Source of the DNA: Cinnamomum chago
Lineage: Eukaryota; Streptophyta; Magnoliopsida; Laurales; Lauraceae
DNA: 64,000 nucleotides
Assembly: GCA_038049695.1 (NCBI GenBank)
Contig: CP142451.1
Location: forward strand, 69,394,001 to 69,458,000
Direction of reading: 5' to 3'
Shown: piece after piece, positions 34,899 through 47,000 of the stretch
Layout: the number at the start of each line of letters is the position of its first letter
Numbering within the stretch: the stretch's first letter is position 1
Position numbers and translations under genes: made by a program
Notes under the pieces: model-generated
The model's database searches: none
Seen by the model: only the letters and a program-made list of their open reading frames with translations
What the model was told of the DNA's origin: nothing

Positions 34899-35069
34899 TC
34901 AGGCTAATGACATGGGCTTTTTTGTCAATTCGGACCTTGATTTTCGTTTGATGTCATTAGTGATGTCAAGTAGAGACTTCTGACGATGCTCTGAACTCTC
35001 AATGTACTCCTGGATCGGTGGAAGGTATCCGTTTTCATCATCACTAGGCACTGCCTCTCCTCTAATTAT
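34899..35069 (-). CDS. AAA+ ATPase, last exon with stop
   Basis: 57 codons including TGA; acceptor TTGGATAG. Begins IIRGEAVPSDDENGYLPPIQ, a polar tail after the lid domain. Confidence 0.9.
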   Translation of the reverse strand: MIRGEAVPSDDENGYLPPIQEYIESSEHRQKSLLDITNDIKRKSRSELTKKPMSLA

Positions 35070-38000
35070 CTATCCAAAACATAAACTTGGGTTTTACAAT
35101 TCACACAATGAAAGAGGAAGAGGAAAGGTGGGTGTGGGGGAGCGAGCTTAGTTATACCTTGGATGCCCAGCGGCGTTCAGCTTGTTGACAGACGTCTCTG
35201 ATATCCCTTCCAGACATTCTAAAAAATGGAACATGTTAATCAAATATGATATTTAGACAACTTTATGTGCCATTAATCAATAATACTGACACATTTAGAA
35301 AGTTGCCAAAGGAATTGTCTGTGTTAATCTACTTGTCTATTTCACTGAAGAGAATCAGGTAAATTAAGGACAATTTACTTCATACCCATCCATTTCAATA
35401 CAAAAAATAATAGGGGACTTCATGAAAAAAAAAAAAAAAATCCCCATAAAATTGGATACGACGATGGTGGACCCAAACACTGAATATTGACGGTGGAGGA
35501 CCTCCCACCCAATTTTTTCTTTTATTTGACTTTTTTGCCCCTGTTCACTGATATCAATGTATAATGCTAACATTCATTGATATTAATGAATGTAGATTTT
35601 TTTTTTCTCACTTCCTCTTCTACTTCTCCTTCTTTGATTCAGTTTATGATCATTGTCCGGCTCCCCGTTTTACGTCCTCTATTTCTCCAATGATTCTTGA
35701 AGAAGATGATGATGATGAACTGAATCAAAGAGATATTGAAGAGAAGAGGAAGAAAGTTGGGGAAAAAACCTGACACTGCATTATTTATTGATACAAGTGA
35801 ATAGGGGCTAAAAAGTCAACGAAAAGAAAAAGTTGGCCTGGAGGTCCTCTACTGTCAATATTCAAAGTTTGGGTCCACAGTCATCGTATCCAATTCTACC
35901 GGCAGTGCCTAGTGAAGATGAACATGGAAGGTCATCATCAATATTGTTGGCCATGTACCAATTGTGCAATAAATGGACGAGTTATAAGATCAGAAACCCA
36001 AATTTTACCAAGACCTATTAAAATAAAGTTCAAGTGCAGATGAAATACAACAATAGTATATTTTTTTTGGTGAACAATAATAATAATAATACTAACAACA
36101 CCACAACACAAATAGCAGCAGCAGCAGCAACAACAACAACAACAACAATAATAATAATAATAATGAGAACATTGTCGTCAATCTTTGTGTTTAATAGCAT
36201 ACATGACTAAAAAATATATTTAAAATGACCTCTCATGATGCCACATCAGTAACCTACCACATCAACACTAAGCAACACCTCTCTTCCCATTTCTTCCTTT
36301 TCTATATCACAGCTATAGTACTGAACATAAATCTCTCAATGCATCATGAAAGGGGCCCACTTTGCATTGCATGATGCATAGTCACATCCCCATTTCACCA
36401 AAAGAAACTACTAAGTAGTTTTGCAATAAGATTATTGAAGCGGAAAATAAATAAAAAGAAACAATTTGCATTACCGTTTGAGCTGTCAAACTGGCAGAAA
36501 TAAGAAGAAATTGAAAGACAAAACAATGAAATGGAAAAAGAGTGAGTGCCAAACCCTTTGGAGGCGGAGGCCTCCTCAATATATAGTACATTGTATTTGA
36601 TCTTTAGCATGTTTACAGTTTACTGTCAATGGTTCCCCTTTGATTGGGATATCACACAACTAATATTCAACAGATAAGGAAACAAGATTATCCTCATTCG
36701 TTGTCACCATTTCTCCCAAACAGCAATAAGAGTCAAATTCACATGGCTAATTCTATCCAAGTGAGACCAGGTCAAGATAACCATTTTCACCCAAGTGGCC
36801 TAGTTCGGCCCAACCCAAGTGGGCCCAGGTCATAGAAGTTGATGGTGAGGCTTCGGCATGAAAATATCAGCACTCGAAAGGTTGTTGAAGTATGGATGGT
36901 AATGGTATGATCATCAAAAGAATCACGGTTTGCTCCTTGCATGAAAGAAAGGGTTTTCTATAATCCAGATAACACTCGAATTAACAACATGAAGAAGAGT
37001 GGGAAGCTTTTGAGAAAAGCCCAACTTTGATAAAACCAGTTGAAGCCAAATAATTTGGGAGCAAGCAGATGACATTGCTCGATATTCTGCCTCGATTGAT
37101 GACTTGGAAACTAGATGTGGATGGCCCTATTGAGAATGAAGATCATGTAACTGAGCAAGCCATGATGCTTATGGAAGCATATGATCGAGCAAATAGGGTC
37201 AAAATTCACGTGAGAAGGATCCCAGTCAGTTGCCAAAACATGCCTTGAAAGTTGAAACTACCCAAAACACATCATTTCAGTAACTGTTTTGCCATAACAG
37301 TAAATGATATGGACTGTTTTGAAATTTCAGAAAAACTGAAACTAAAAAACAGGGCAGCATGTGTTGTTCCTTTGGAGAATGATTTGGTGGGCCATATCAG
37401 GTCAAAATCACACAAGATCTGAAGCAACAGGGTCGCCCAAGGCTCCCCTTCAATTTTGTGGAGATAGACTCATGTGGACAATGTGGGGCCTGGATCAATT
37501 TAGTGCTCATTTAATGTTCTAGAAAAGCTCTTGTTATCTTTGGATTTCTTGCTATTTAGATGTTAGTTTCCATTCCATTAGGATATCATGAGTTGGTAAA
37601 TAATGACAGTAAGTAGAGTTTACAAGTTGGATTGATTATTATTAGAAATTGCGTGTGCCAGTCCACTGTGCATGGGTAGCCACAGTCAATAGTCAACACC
37701 CTTTGTTGTGCTTTTAGATTAAAACAATGACGGGCCATATCGATAGTTATAAGACTGTGTCAGCTTATAGCAGCCTATACCGACTATATTGGCGATACTT
37801 GTCAAACATCTTAGCGACATAGGTATGTTTGTAGTATCACACTAATACTCTGGTTTCTTGAAAAACCTAGTTACCAATTCAGCGTATCATTTAAGTTTTT
37901 TATCTTCCTTTTTTTTTTACTGAAAATTGAGGTTTTTATTTTTGAGAAATATTGTCCTATGAGCAATCTTATATGCAGCCCACCTCTGTGGAGCCCACTT

Positions 38001-41000
38001 GGGCCCATCTTTGATCAGTCTAGACCCTTTCACACTCTCATCCCTCCATGGCCTTGCACTAGGCCCAATTTCACTCTCATCAAATATTTATCCACCGTTG
38101 GATTGTATCTCTAAGAAATTGAAGGTCAAAAGGACCACTAAATTTTATGGCAATTAAATTAAAGGCTAAGATGATTGACGGGACTGATTTTTTTGTTGAC
38201 CTGTATCCATATGGAGACGTTGCCATGTACCCTACCTCATTGATTAGTAGTCAACTAAGCAGGCCTCAGGAGCTAGACTGTATATTAGAAGTTCACAACT
38301 AATTAACATATTTTACAATGTCTTGTTCTATTTTATCATCATACAGCTACTGAATTTCAAGATATTTGATATTTTTTTTTTTAATAATTGTGACTTTTTT
38401 TTTTTATTGTTTTCACATTTCTATTAACCGTTCTAAAATCATCCAAATACTTTTTAAATATTTAATAATCACATACCACCATCTAATATATTGAATTTAA
38501 GGATTTTTTTTTGTTTCTAGTTCTTACTTCTATAATAATTATTACAATCAATCTCTTACCTTTATAATTTTCCTTTTTTTTTTATATATATTTCCTTCTT
38601 AAATACTTTGCTACACTGTGCACCACACAGGTTTGGTACCAAGAGTATCTTCTTTAAAAGCATATACGACCTTTTCTTTTGAAAAAAGAAAATGAAAAAA
38701 AAAAAAAAAAAAAAAAACCACAACAGTCCCTTCTAAATGTGCCATGTCACCTTTGCCAACCACTATTATTCTCAACCAGACACTCTTCCAATTTTTCTTT
38801 ATTTTTAAAAGATTTTTCCTATCATGTTTCATCTCTTTCTCAAAAAGACATGCATCTGCTAGGCCTGTTCGGACAGTTCCTATACCCTTTATCAGAAGCA
38901 TATCTCCATCAAAGGCTCTATCTTGCTCTCTCCTCTGACTGTACCGCTGTAGGCATCAGCCATAAAGTACAAATGGGGCCCATAATGAGAAAGGGGAATG
39001 AAGAAGGATAAGAGGAAGATGAAAAGAGAGAGGAATGGAGGATGAAAAGAGCCTAAAACTGTAGGCCTCTTATAACATGTTACTTGACAAACATGGTTGG
39101 AGCAAAATCAATACGTCTCACCAATCCCATTTTATTAAGCATATACTCTGGGAAAACGTGAATACAAATAAAAGAATATACAACACTTAAGAATGGGGAG
39201 ATGAAGAGAAAACATAAAAATGGTATATATATAGTACTCCAAAGTTGTAATAAACGAAATATGCTCTAACATCGAGAATAGATCTCATTTGAGTCGTATC
39301 TTTTTGAAGGAAACATGACATATTGCACCACCACTCTAGCCCACTCACTCCAAGACAAAATGGAGATGTATAAAGCCATCACATTTTTTAACAATCTACT
39401 TCCTTTTCATAGAAACCAATGTTGCTTGTGTTGGGAAGTTCCACATCCAACATCGCCCAAGTCCTAAGTTGGACATGGCTTCATATACTTGTTTGGGCCT
39501 TCCACCTATCAGCTTAAGCTTTTGGGTTGGTACATGGTTTCTTACATGGTTTCAAAGCGGGTTCCGATCCCGTTGTTCTTATGTAGTTATGTAGCCCACA
39601 CGGCTTCTGTCTTTCTTATGTGGCCCATGTGGCAGGCCCATCCATGAAATCTATTGGGCCTGCGCATGAGGGGGAGTGTTGGGAAGTCCGACATCCCACA
39701 TCGCTTAAGTCCTGAGTTGGACATGGCTTCATATACATGTTTGGGCCTTTCATCTATCAGCTTAAGCTTTTGGGTTGGTACATGGTTTCTTGCAGCTTGT
39801 ATTTCCAAAAGATCGACGTTTCTATTTCCTAAATAATAAGCAACAGATTCACAACTGTGAAAAGCAAATATGATTTCTTAAGAAAACAATGCAACACCTC
39901 AAGGTCTTTAAGATTTAATTAAGTTTTAAACAAAAAGAAATGTTCAAGAGGTACTTACCCTTCAGTTACTGTCGCAAATTGGACTAATTCAGATTTTTTT
40001 AGGTGCTTAGCATACTGCGCAGCAATCTTTTCACGGGTTTGTTGATCAGGCAGACCAAAAGTAATAATCGAATCAAATCGACTGGATCAACAAAGGGCGG
40101 GCATGTGTTAATTATCTGTTGCATTAAGTTCATGCAAACATGATTCTAATAAAGGAAGAAACACCTGCCGAGTGTTGTCAGACTAACTCAAGGTAGTCCT
40201 AGTATATGCACAAGAACAAGTACCCACACTCTTATTAAAAATAAAAAAACACATACCTAATCAAGGCAGGATCCAGGTCCTGCTTCCTATTTGTTGCTGC
40301 AATTACAACAACTCGCTTTTCCTGCTCAAATCCATCAATCTTCACACACAGCAAAAGAAATACTTGATTATTATGAGTGTGATGGAATATCATTCTTACG
40401 AAACTCAAGATGGATAGGATATTATTACTATGCATGAAAAACAGCAGCCTCTAAATGCATACTATTAAAAAAAGAAAAAGAAAACACAATTTTTTCCATT
40501 ATCAGTAATATTATTATAAATCAGAGGGACTCATTTGTACTTGTAGTTAGTCAGGGGAATTGATGTAAGTAGCAGAATCTTCAGGGCTATTTTGTAATTT
40601 CAGAAATTAATAAAATAATGATATTGCAGTGGTCGCCCAACCTAATGGGATAGATCGATCTTCTACATCTTTCTCTAATTCTTCTTCTCTCTCCCTTTTC
40701 CCTTTTCTTCCTCACGTGAGTTCTTAAGACAAGATTAGAAGAAACCCTAGATACAATCCAATATAGAGTTTCAACTTGGTATCAGAGTATCAGGCATTGG
40801 AATATACAAGGCATATCAAGGAAGCTACTGGTTCAGATCTAAAAGAAAGGCTTGGTTTGAGGGGTTTTTGCCCTAGCAAAACCTATGTAATGGTTCAGCT
40901 AGGGGTCATGATCGTTCGAAGTGCAACTTGGTAATGTCCCTTAGGGCGTGTTTTTTTTCTTGGATGGAAGGATGGTGAATTGAAGTTAAGTGCAACTTGG

Positions 41001-44000
41001 ACTGAATTCTATGGAAGGAATTGAAAAAAGCTTTAAATATTCTGATAACACAAAAAAACTTTGGGACTCGATTGAAGCCGGCTATGTTCAAAAGCAGAAT
41101 AATGCAAGGATACTAGAGTTGAAAAAGGAACTTGTTGGATTTAAACAAGTCAGTCCATCAGTTGCAGATTACTATTATAAATTCAGGGCATTATGGAGAG
41201 CGTTTGAATCATACATGAACCTTAAACCATGCTATGCAAAGGACCAAGTAAACTGCCAGAGGATCAACACATTTTTGAGCTTCTGAGAGGTGTTAACCAA
41301 GAATTTGGAACTGTTATTGCACAGGTCATAAGTCAGGATCCTTTACCTCCTATTGGTACAATATTTTCCCTACTACAAGGAGAGGAAAGTCGAAGGATGG
41401 TCATGAACAAGGATGAAAATAGTGGTAGCGCTACGTAGTGGCGTAGCGGTGCAATTTGAAAAAATATTAAAAAAAAATATGAGGAATTTGTAGAAAATCT
41501 AGAATTTTTAAGATAAGAGGGCGTAGTGGTTCCCTCATTATATAAGGTCTTGTATCGTTGTATAAATAGAAAATAATAGTAATGATCATTTTTTTCACAT
41601 GTATTCATGTTGCTTAGTTATGCTAACTTAGAAACTAATGAAAGGCTCATAAAAAATAAAAATAAAAAACAAAAAAATAAAAAATAAAAAAACGTCATGA
41701 AGTCATGACTTAAGACTAAAGAGTACCTAGAGAAAAGAATACCTCTATCAAATGAGGTGTCTAATAGGATGTACCTAGAAAAGAACCTTTGAGAAGAACT
41801 CTTTATATCGATTATAATTCAGTGAGACCATGTGTTTTTTGGTGTTCTTTTAAACATAAAAGGGTAGAAGAGTTGTGTAGAAATGTTATTTGGAGAGAAG
41901 AAGATAAGAAATAAATCTTATTATGCATTTTAATTTAATTTAATTTAAATTTTTTTAAGTAGAAATCTGTCTCACTCCGTAGAACTGCAGCGGGCATAGC
42001 GGACCGTAGCGGCCCTAAATTCTATTTAGTGTAGCGGTGAAGACGGACCGCTACGCCCAATATACGTAGCGGCCGCTATTTTGATCCATGGTCATGAATG
42101 CTAAGAAAGATGTAGTACCTAACAACTTTGGTCTTGAAAATAGCAATGTGGGTAAGACAAGATATGGTGGTGGAAGAGGGTTTGGTCATGGAAGTAATCG
42201 TGGAAGACCCGCTCTGATACCATGCTCGAGGTGACTCTTTTAGTCTGTATAAAGACTTCTTGAGAAAACAAATTTTGCCTTCCTATCCCTTTACAACAAA
42301 CTCAAGTGGAGGATTGACCTAAACATGGAGGAATGCAATTTTTACATCCAGTTAAAACAATGGCCAATCAAAATTTGCTACTAGGGATAATGTTTCATAG
42401 TAATCAACCCCATATGATTGAGTAAAACCTTATGCAACAAGTCTTGCTTTATACATATTAACTGTGCCATATAGATTGTACTTTAAGGTTAACACTCACT
42501 CACAACCAACAACGCGTTTTCCTTCTAGAAGAATGGTCAGCTCCCATGTATGATTCTTTTCCAAAGCCTTCCTCTCTTCCACCGTTGCCTCCCTCCACTT
42601 GAGGTAAGGCTTTTGACACACCATCGCCTTCATTTTTGCAATGCAATAGGAAGATCTAAATCAGCAGAGGGAATATTTGACTGGGGAATAACTTCAGACA
42701 GAGGTTGAGATGTGACAGGAACATGAGGATCAGGATTCAGAGCTTCAGATGGCGATGGTAAAAATGAGAACAATGGTCTGGCTCTCTTCCTTTTCCTGGA
42801 GTGTGCCCGTAGCAGTATATGGACCCTCGTTGTTGCTTCACCGTCCTTGGGAACTCTAGATTCAGTACCTCCTCCATACATCGATTCCTGATATACTGGA
42901 TAAACTGGTGGAGAAATAGAGTCGATAAGATGTACATTCTCCTTTCCACTCCTATCTGGTAGTAATTCATCATTCGTAGTCATTGATGAGTAAAATGGGA
43001 TTTCTTCATGGAAATTAACATCCATTATAACAAAGAGGCGACCCTTCAGCCCTGGAACATAACACTTATAGCCTTCTGAAAACTAGGATACCCCAAAAAT
43101 ATGCACTTGCTTGCCTTTGGATCCAACTTATCTCTTATTCTCTTTGATGCTTGGAAATATGAACAAAGCAAGTGCATCTGAACATTTTTGGTTAACTTGG
43201 AACACCGGTGTACTGGGACACAACACTTGTAATGGACTATTTCCTCGCAATGTCTTTGAAGGCATTCTATTTATTAAATATGCATCTATTAGAACTCCAT
43301 CTGACCAAAATAATTTTGGAACATTCCTCTCAAAGAGAAGAGCCAGGGCAACTTCCAACAAATGCCTATTCCTTCGTTCCGCAACCCCATCTTGCTCCGG
43401 CGTCTATGCACACAAGGTCTAAGATTCAATCCCATTTTCAACTATATAACTCTGAAAATCTCTAGAGGTGAACATGAACGCTCCTCCATTGTCAGACCGA
43501 AACGCCTTAATTCTTTTGTCAAACTTAAATACAATCATTTTATAATTTTTTTAAAAAATGTACAACTTTAAGCTTCACAAGATAAACCTAAGTCACCCAA
43601 GTTGCATCATCGATAAAAGTAACAAAATATTAATGAGCATAAACGGATGTAATAGGAGCATACCAACCATCAAAGTGAATCAAATCAAACGAACACGTAC
43701 TTCTTTTATTAATATTAATTGAGTACACTAATCTCTTATTCTTAGCAAACTGACAAGCATCACATCTCAAAACATTATCATGTTTATTTGCAAAATTCAA
43801 AAAACGAAACACTCCTAAAACACTGTAGCAGTGCATGGCCAAGACGACGATGTCACAACACTTTATTCTCATTAACAACTTTACTCTGTAATGCTCTTGA
43901 CTCTATCTTCTTAAAGTTGAAGGTGTAAACACCATTATTATCAATACCACCACTAATCATCTCCCTGTTCCCAGTTCTTGGAAAACACGGTCAGAAGTAT

Positions 44001-47000
44001 TAGAAGTAATATGGCAATTAATATCCTTGGTTAGTGCACTAGCAGGCATAGGGTTGAAAGAAAAACATGGGACATGAAGAACAGATGATAAAGGTAGGTT
44101 AGGTAAGATTCTTAGATACTTAAAAAGGATCCCCGGTCAAGGAATCCCATACAGATCACATGGGCATATGAAGGCTATTGCATACACTAATGTTGATTGG
44201 GTTGCATCATTGACAAATAGAAAGTACACCACGAGATACTGTACAATGGTTGAAGGAAATCTAGTCTCTAGAAAAAGCAAGAAACACGTGGTTACTGCAA
44301 AGTCTAGTGCATAAGCCGAGTATAGGGCTATAGCTCATGGATGTTGTGAACTACTGTGGCTAAGATCCTAAGAATATTGTTGGAAGAGTGACGTAGTCAA
44401 GGAAGCACAAACCCCGATTGATGGTGAACCCACAATACCTGGATCTTCAATCAAACAGAAAATCCACACACAAGGAGAAAGACAAAGATTCGTTTACCGT
44501 TGATCGCGAAAATCCATCGCCAATGCCTTCGATCCAATGGGAGATACTCAAACCAAGGAGACGGAAAATATAAAAAAGTGCACACATGCAACTTTAATTA
44601 ATTTTGATAAAATACTTAAAGACTACTTTCGTTCCATACAATGGACTTGTATATATGCTATGCCAACAAAGAAGCCCTAAACCTATGATTAAATCACAAC
44701 CATTAATCATAATCCTAATGATAATAGAAACCTATTAAAGAAGATCCTAATTACATTCAAGCATGGAAAAAGATTAAGAAAAGCTAAAAGAGGAAAACTG
44801 TGCGTTAGAGATTCCTAAGGATTATGAACCCCACTTGCTGCCTTGTAGTTGCCAATCACTTGCACAATCTAGATCATAGTAGATTCTTCCTTAAGGAGTC
44901 CTTGTCCACCAAATCATTAAGGTAGTAAATCTTCAAAGAATCAACGACATATAGAAAGCCTTCCATTTTTGGTGTCTTGTTGCTTCATTAATTTTTATCC
45001 ATATATAGTAAATGATAAGGCGAAGACCCTTAGTTTTCTCTTAAGCATAAAGCCTTGCCAATAAAGGAGACTTGATTTCACTTAAATAGGAATGGAGAGT
45101 CTCCAAATCCAATTTATTCAAGATTGAAAAAGGACTGCACATCTTGGTCAATAAAGCCCGTGATTTTAGTGAGTGTACAGTTGTACCATGTAGTAAATTC
45201 ATCTTCCAACCCAATTAGACAAGTACTAAATCAGAGAACTGCCTAATAAATGGATGACTCCACAAAGCAGGCAAGCTGGACAAATCTTTGATTAAAAAAA
45301 CCGGCTCTGCATCATTCTCCCCCAGTTGGAAAGAACTCGTCCTCGAGTTTCCATCTCTGTATTGCCATTTGTGTCGATGCTTTTCCTTCTTATGACGCTT
45401 CTGTTGTGGCTGCCAATCATGCATTAGATACACTTGAATATAAGCAAATATATCAAGGTTTGACTTAGATGATGGATTGTTGCACTCTATGTAGGCCCGC
45501 AACTCAATCTGTAGAAGATCTCGCAGTTGGATCCCTTCCCAAAAAGGATCTAAATAACAAGTTGCTGGCATATATACTAAAAAGTGCAAATCATGATTTG
45601 CATTATATGCATAATCTACCACATCCGCACCATTCAATTTGTCATCTGCCTTCACAACACCCTCCAAAGTAACATTAGTCAAATTTACACCATCATATGC
45701 CAATCTGCTTATCATCAACAATTGGGGTCTCTTCTTCATATTCAGGATACTCATCAAAAATTATTTTCTCATCAAAACCACAATCTTGAGACAAATCAAA
45801 GATCTGATCATAGCATTGTCATCTTCATATACATCCCAGATTGTTCTGTTAAGTTCATCATTATGATCTTCATCTGACTCATCATCATAAATCGGATCCT
45901 CAAAATCGCCATCATCATCCAGTCTATCACCGTAAACCGAAAAACCATCGTCGCCTACATAGGCCAACACATCAAATAACAGATCTCGGTGTTTGATTTG
46001 GTCCAAACGCCAAATCAGGGTCTCAACTTGCCTACACAGATTCTGAATTTCCAGATCTTGCAGGTCAGGTTCATTCACCACGTCGCTCTTAACCAATTGC
46101 CTACAACCTCGTACTCTTCGGGGAGACTGTTTCAAGTAAGGTGGTCCAATGAAAGTGTATTCTGATAGAACTTCAACAATAAAACTTAATAATAATTCTA
46201 TTTATAATGAATAAAAAAAAGCATGTGGAAGTTAAAAAAATTTAAAATAAGGGTGTGTTGTTGATACAAGTTAGCACTGAAGATCAGTTAGCAAACTTTC
46301 TCACAAAGGTAGTAAATAAACCTAAGTTGCATCATGGTTTGTCTAAGATGGGCATGGTAAATATCTATGCACCAACTTGAGGTGGGGTATTATAAGTCAG
46401 AGGGACTTCTTTGTAATTATTGAGTTAGTCAGGGACCTGGATGTAAATATCAAAATCTTTAGGGCTTTTTTTTTTTTTTTTTGTAATTTCAGAAATTAAT
46501 AAAAAGAATAGAAGTAGTCGCCCAACCTAACAGGGTAGAATGATCTTCTACATCTTTCTCTAGTTCCTTTTTCTCAATTTTCCCTTTTCTTCCTCCCGTG
46601 AGTTCTAAAGACAAGATTAGAAGAAACCTTGACACAATCCAACCTAGGGTTCCAACTAATATAAGAAGTATTCTAGGGTTTCAACTAATATAAGTAGTAA
46701 AAGAAACTTAGCTAACATTTTAGAACTGTTTCTAATCGAACCAAACAAGGAGTAAAAAAAAAAAAAAAAGGCCTCTGTTTCATTTCAGGACACAATTAGA
46801 TACCAATGGAATGCCATTTTAAGGTGTCCATATTTGAGAAACACCCCATAAGAATTAGAACTTTTAGACAATGAAAATTGCTGATATCTTGATCTGATAG
46901 GATGACATCCCAATTCCCTCCCTTTCATCTGCATGCATCAAGGTGGGATGCACAAAACTACTCACACAGTAACATTGTGAGTACCATTTGGGAGAAACAA

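Larger units (their letters stand above)
44385..46254 (-). mobile_element. Ty3/gypsy deletion derivative inserted in copia A
   Basis: Minus strand. 124 open codons from the ATG at 46135 match the start of a plant gypsy gag (PRRVRGCRQLV, LQDLEIQNLCRQVETLIWRL, then a strongly acidic stretch). A second 180-codon frame (45757-45215) ends with SRTSSFQLGENDAEP, resembling the extreme C-terminus of gypsy pol after the integrase. Protease, RT, RNase H and most of the integrase are missing. The left part (44385-45200) has no ORF and is probably LTR-like. LTR limits and TSD were not identified. Confidence 0.6.
40509..46656 (+). mobile_element. Copia element A (plus), with LTRs about 265 bp, heavily nested
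   Basis: LTRs at about 40509-40773 and 46388-46656 share TCAGAGGGACT, TAGTCAGGG, GGGCTATTTTGTAATTTCAG and GCCCAACCTAA. A primer-binding site TGGTATCAGAG is at 40777. A gag frame starts near 40907 (MVQLG-like lead-in disrupted), RNase H lies at 44100-44370, and the C-terminus with purine tract GAGGTGGGG is at 46270-46387. The flank AGTAA on the left and ACTAA on the right may be a mutated TSD. It is interrupted by an hAT MITE, by a minus-strand copia fragment and by a minus-strand gypsy derivative. Confidence 0.8.

Noticed and set aside
36841..37250. Possible coding exon (LMTWKLDVDGPIENEDHVTE stretch)
   Set aside because: Polar and open, but no matching family, no consistent splice sites and no continuation in the same frame. 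Left as unassigned intron.
38611..39011. Frames of 96 and 110 codons with Lys or Phe runs
   Set aside because: They depend on a 26-base A run and its complement; no conserved features.
42213..42224. True primer-binding site of a minus-strand element
   Set aside because: The bases are RT codons (PRAWYQS) in frame with upstream RT sequence and no LTR adjoins, so it is not a functional primer-binding site.
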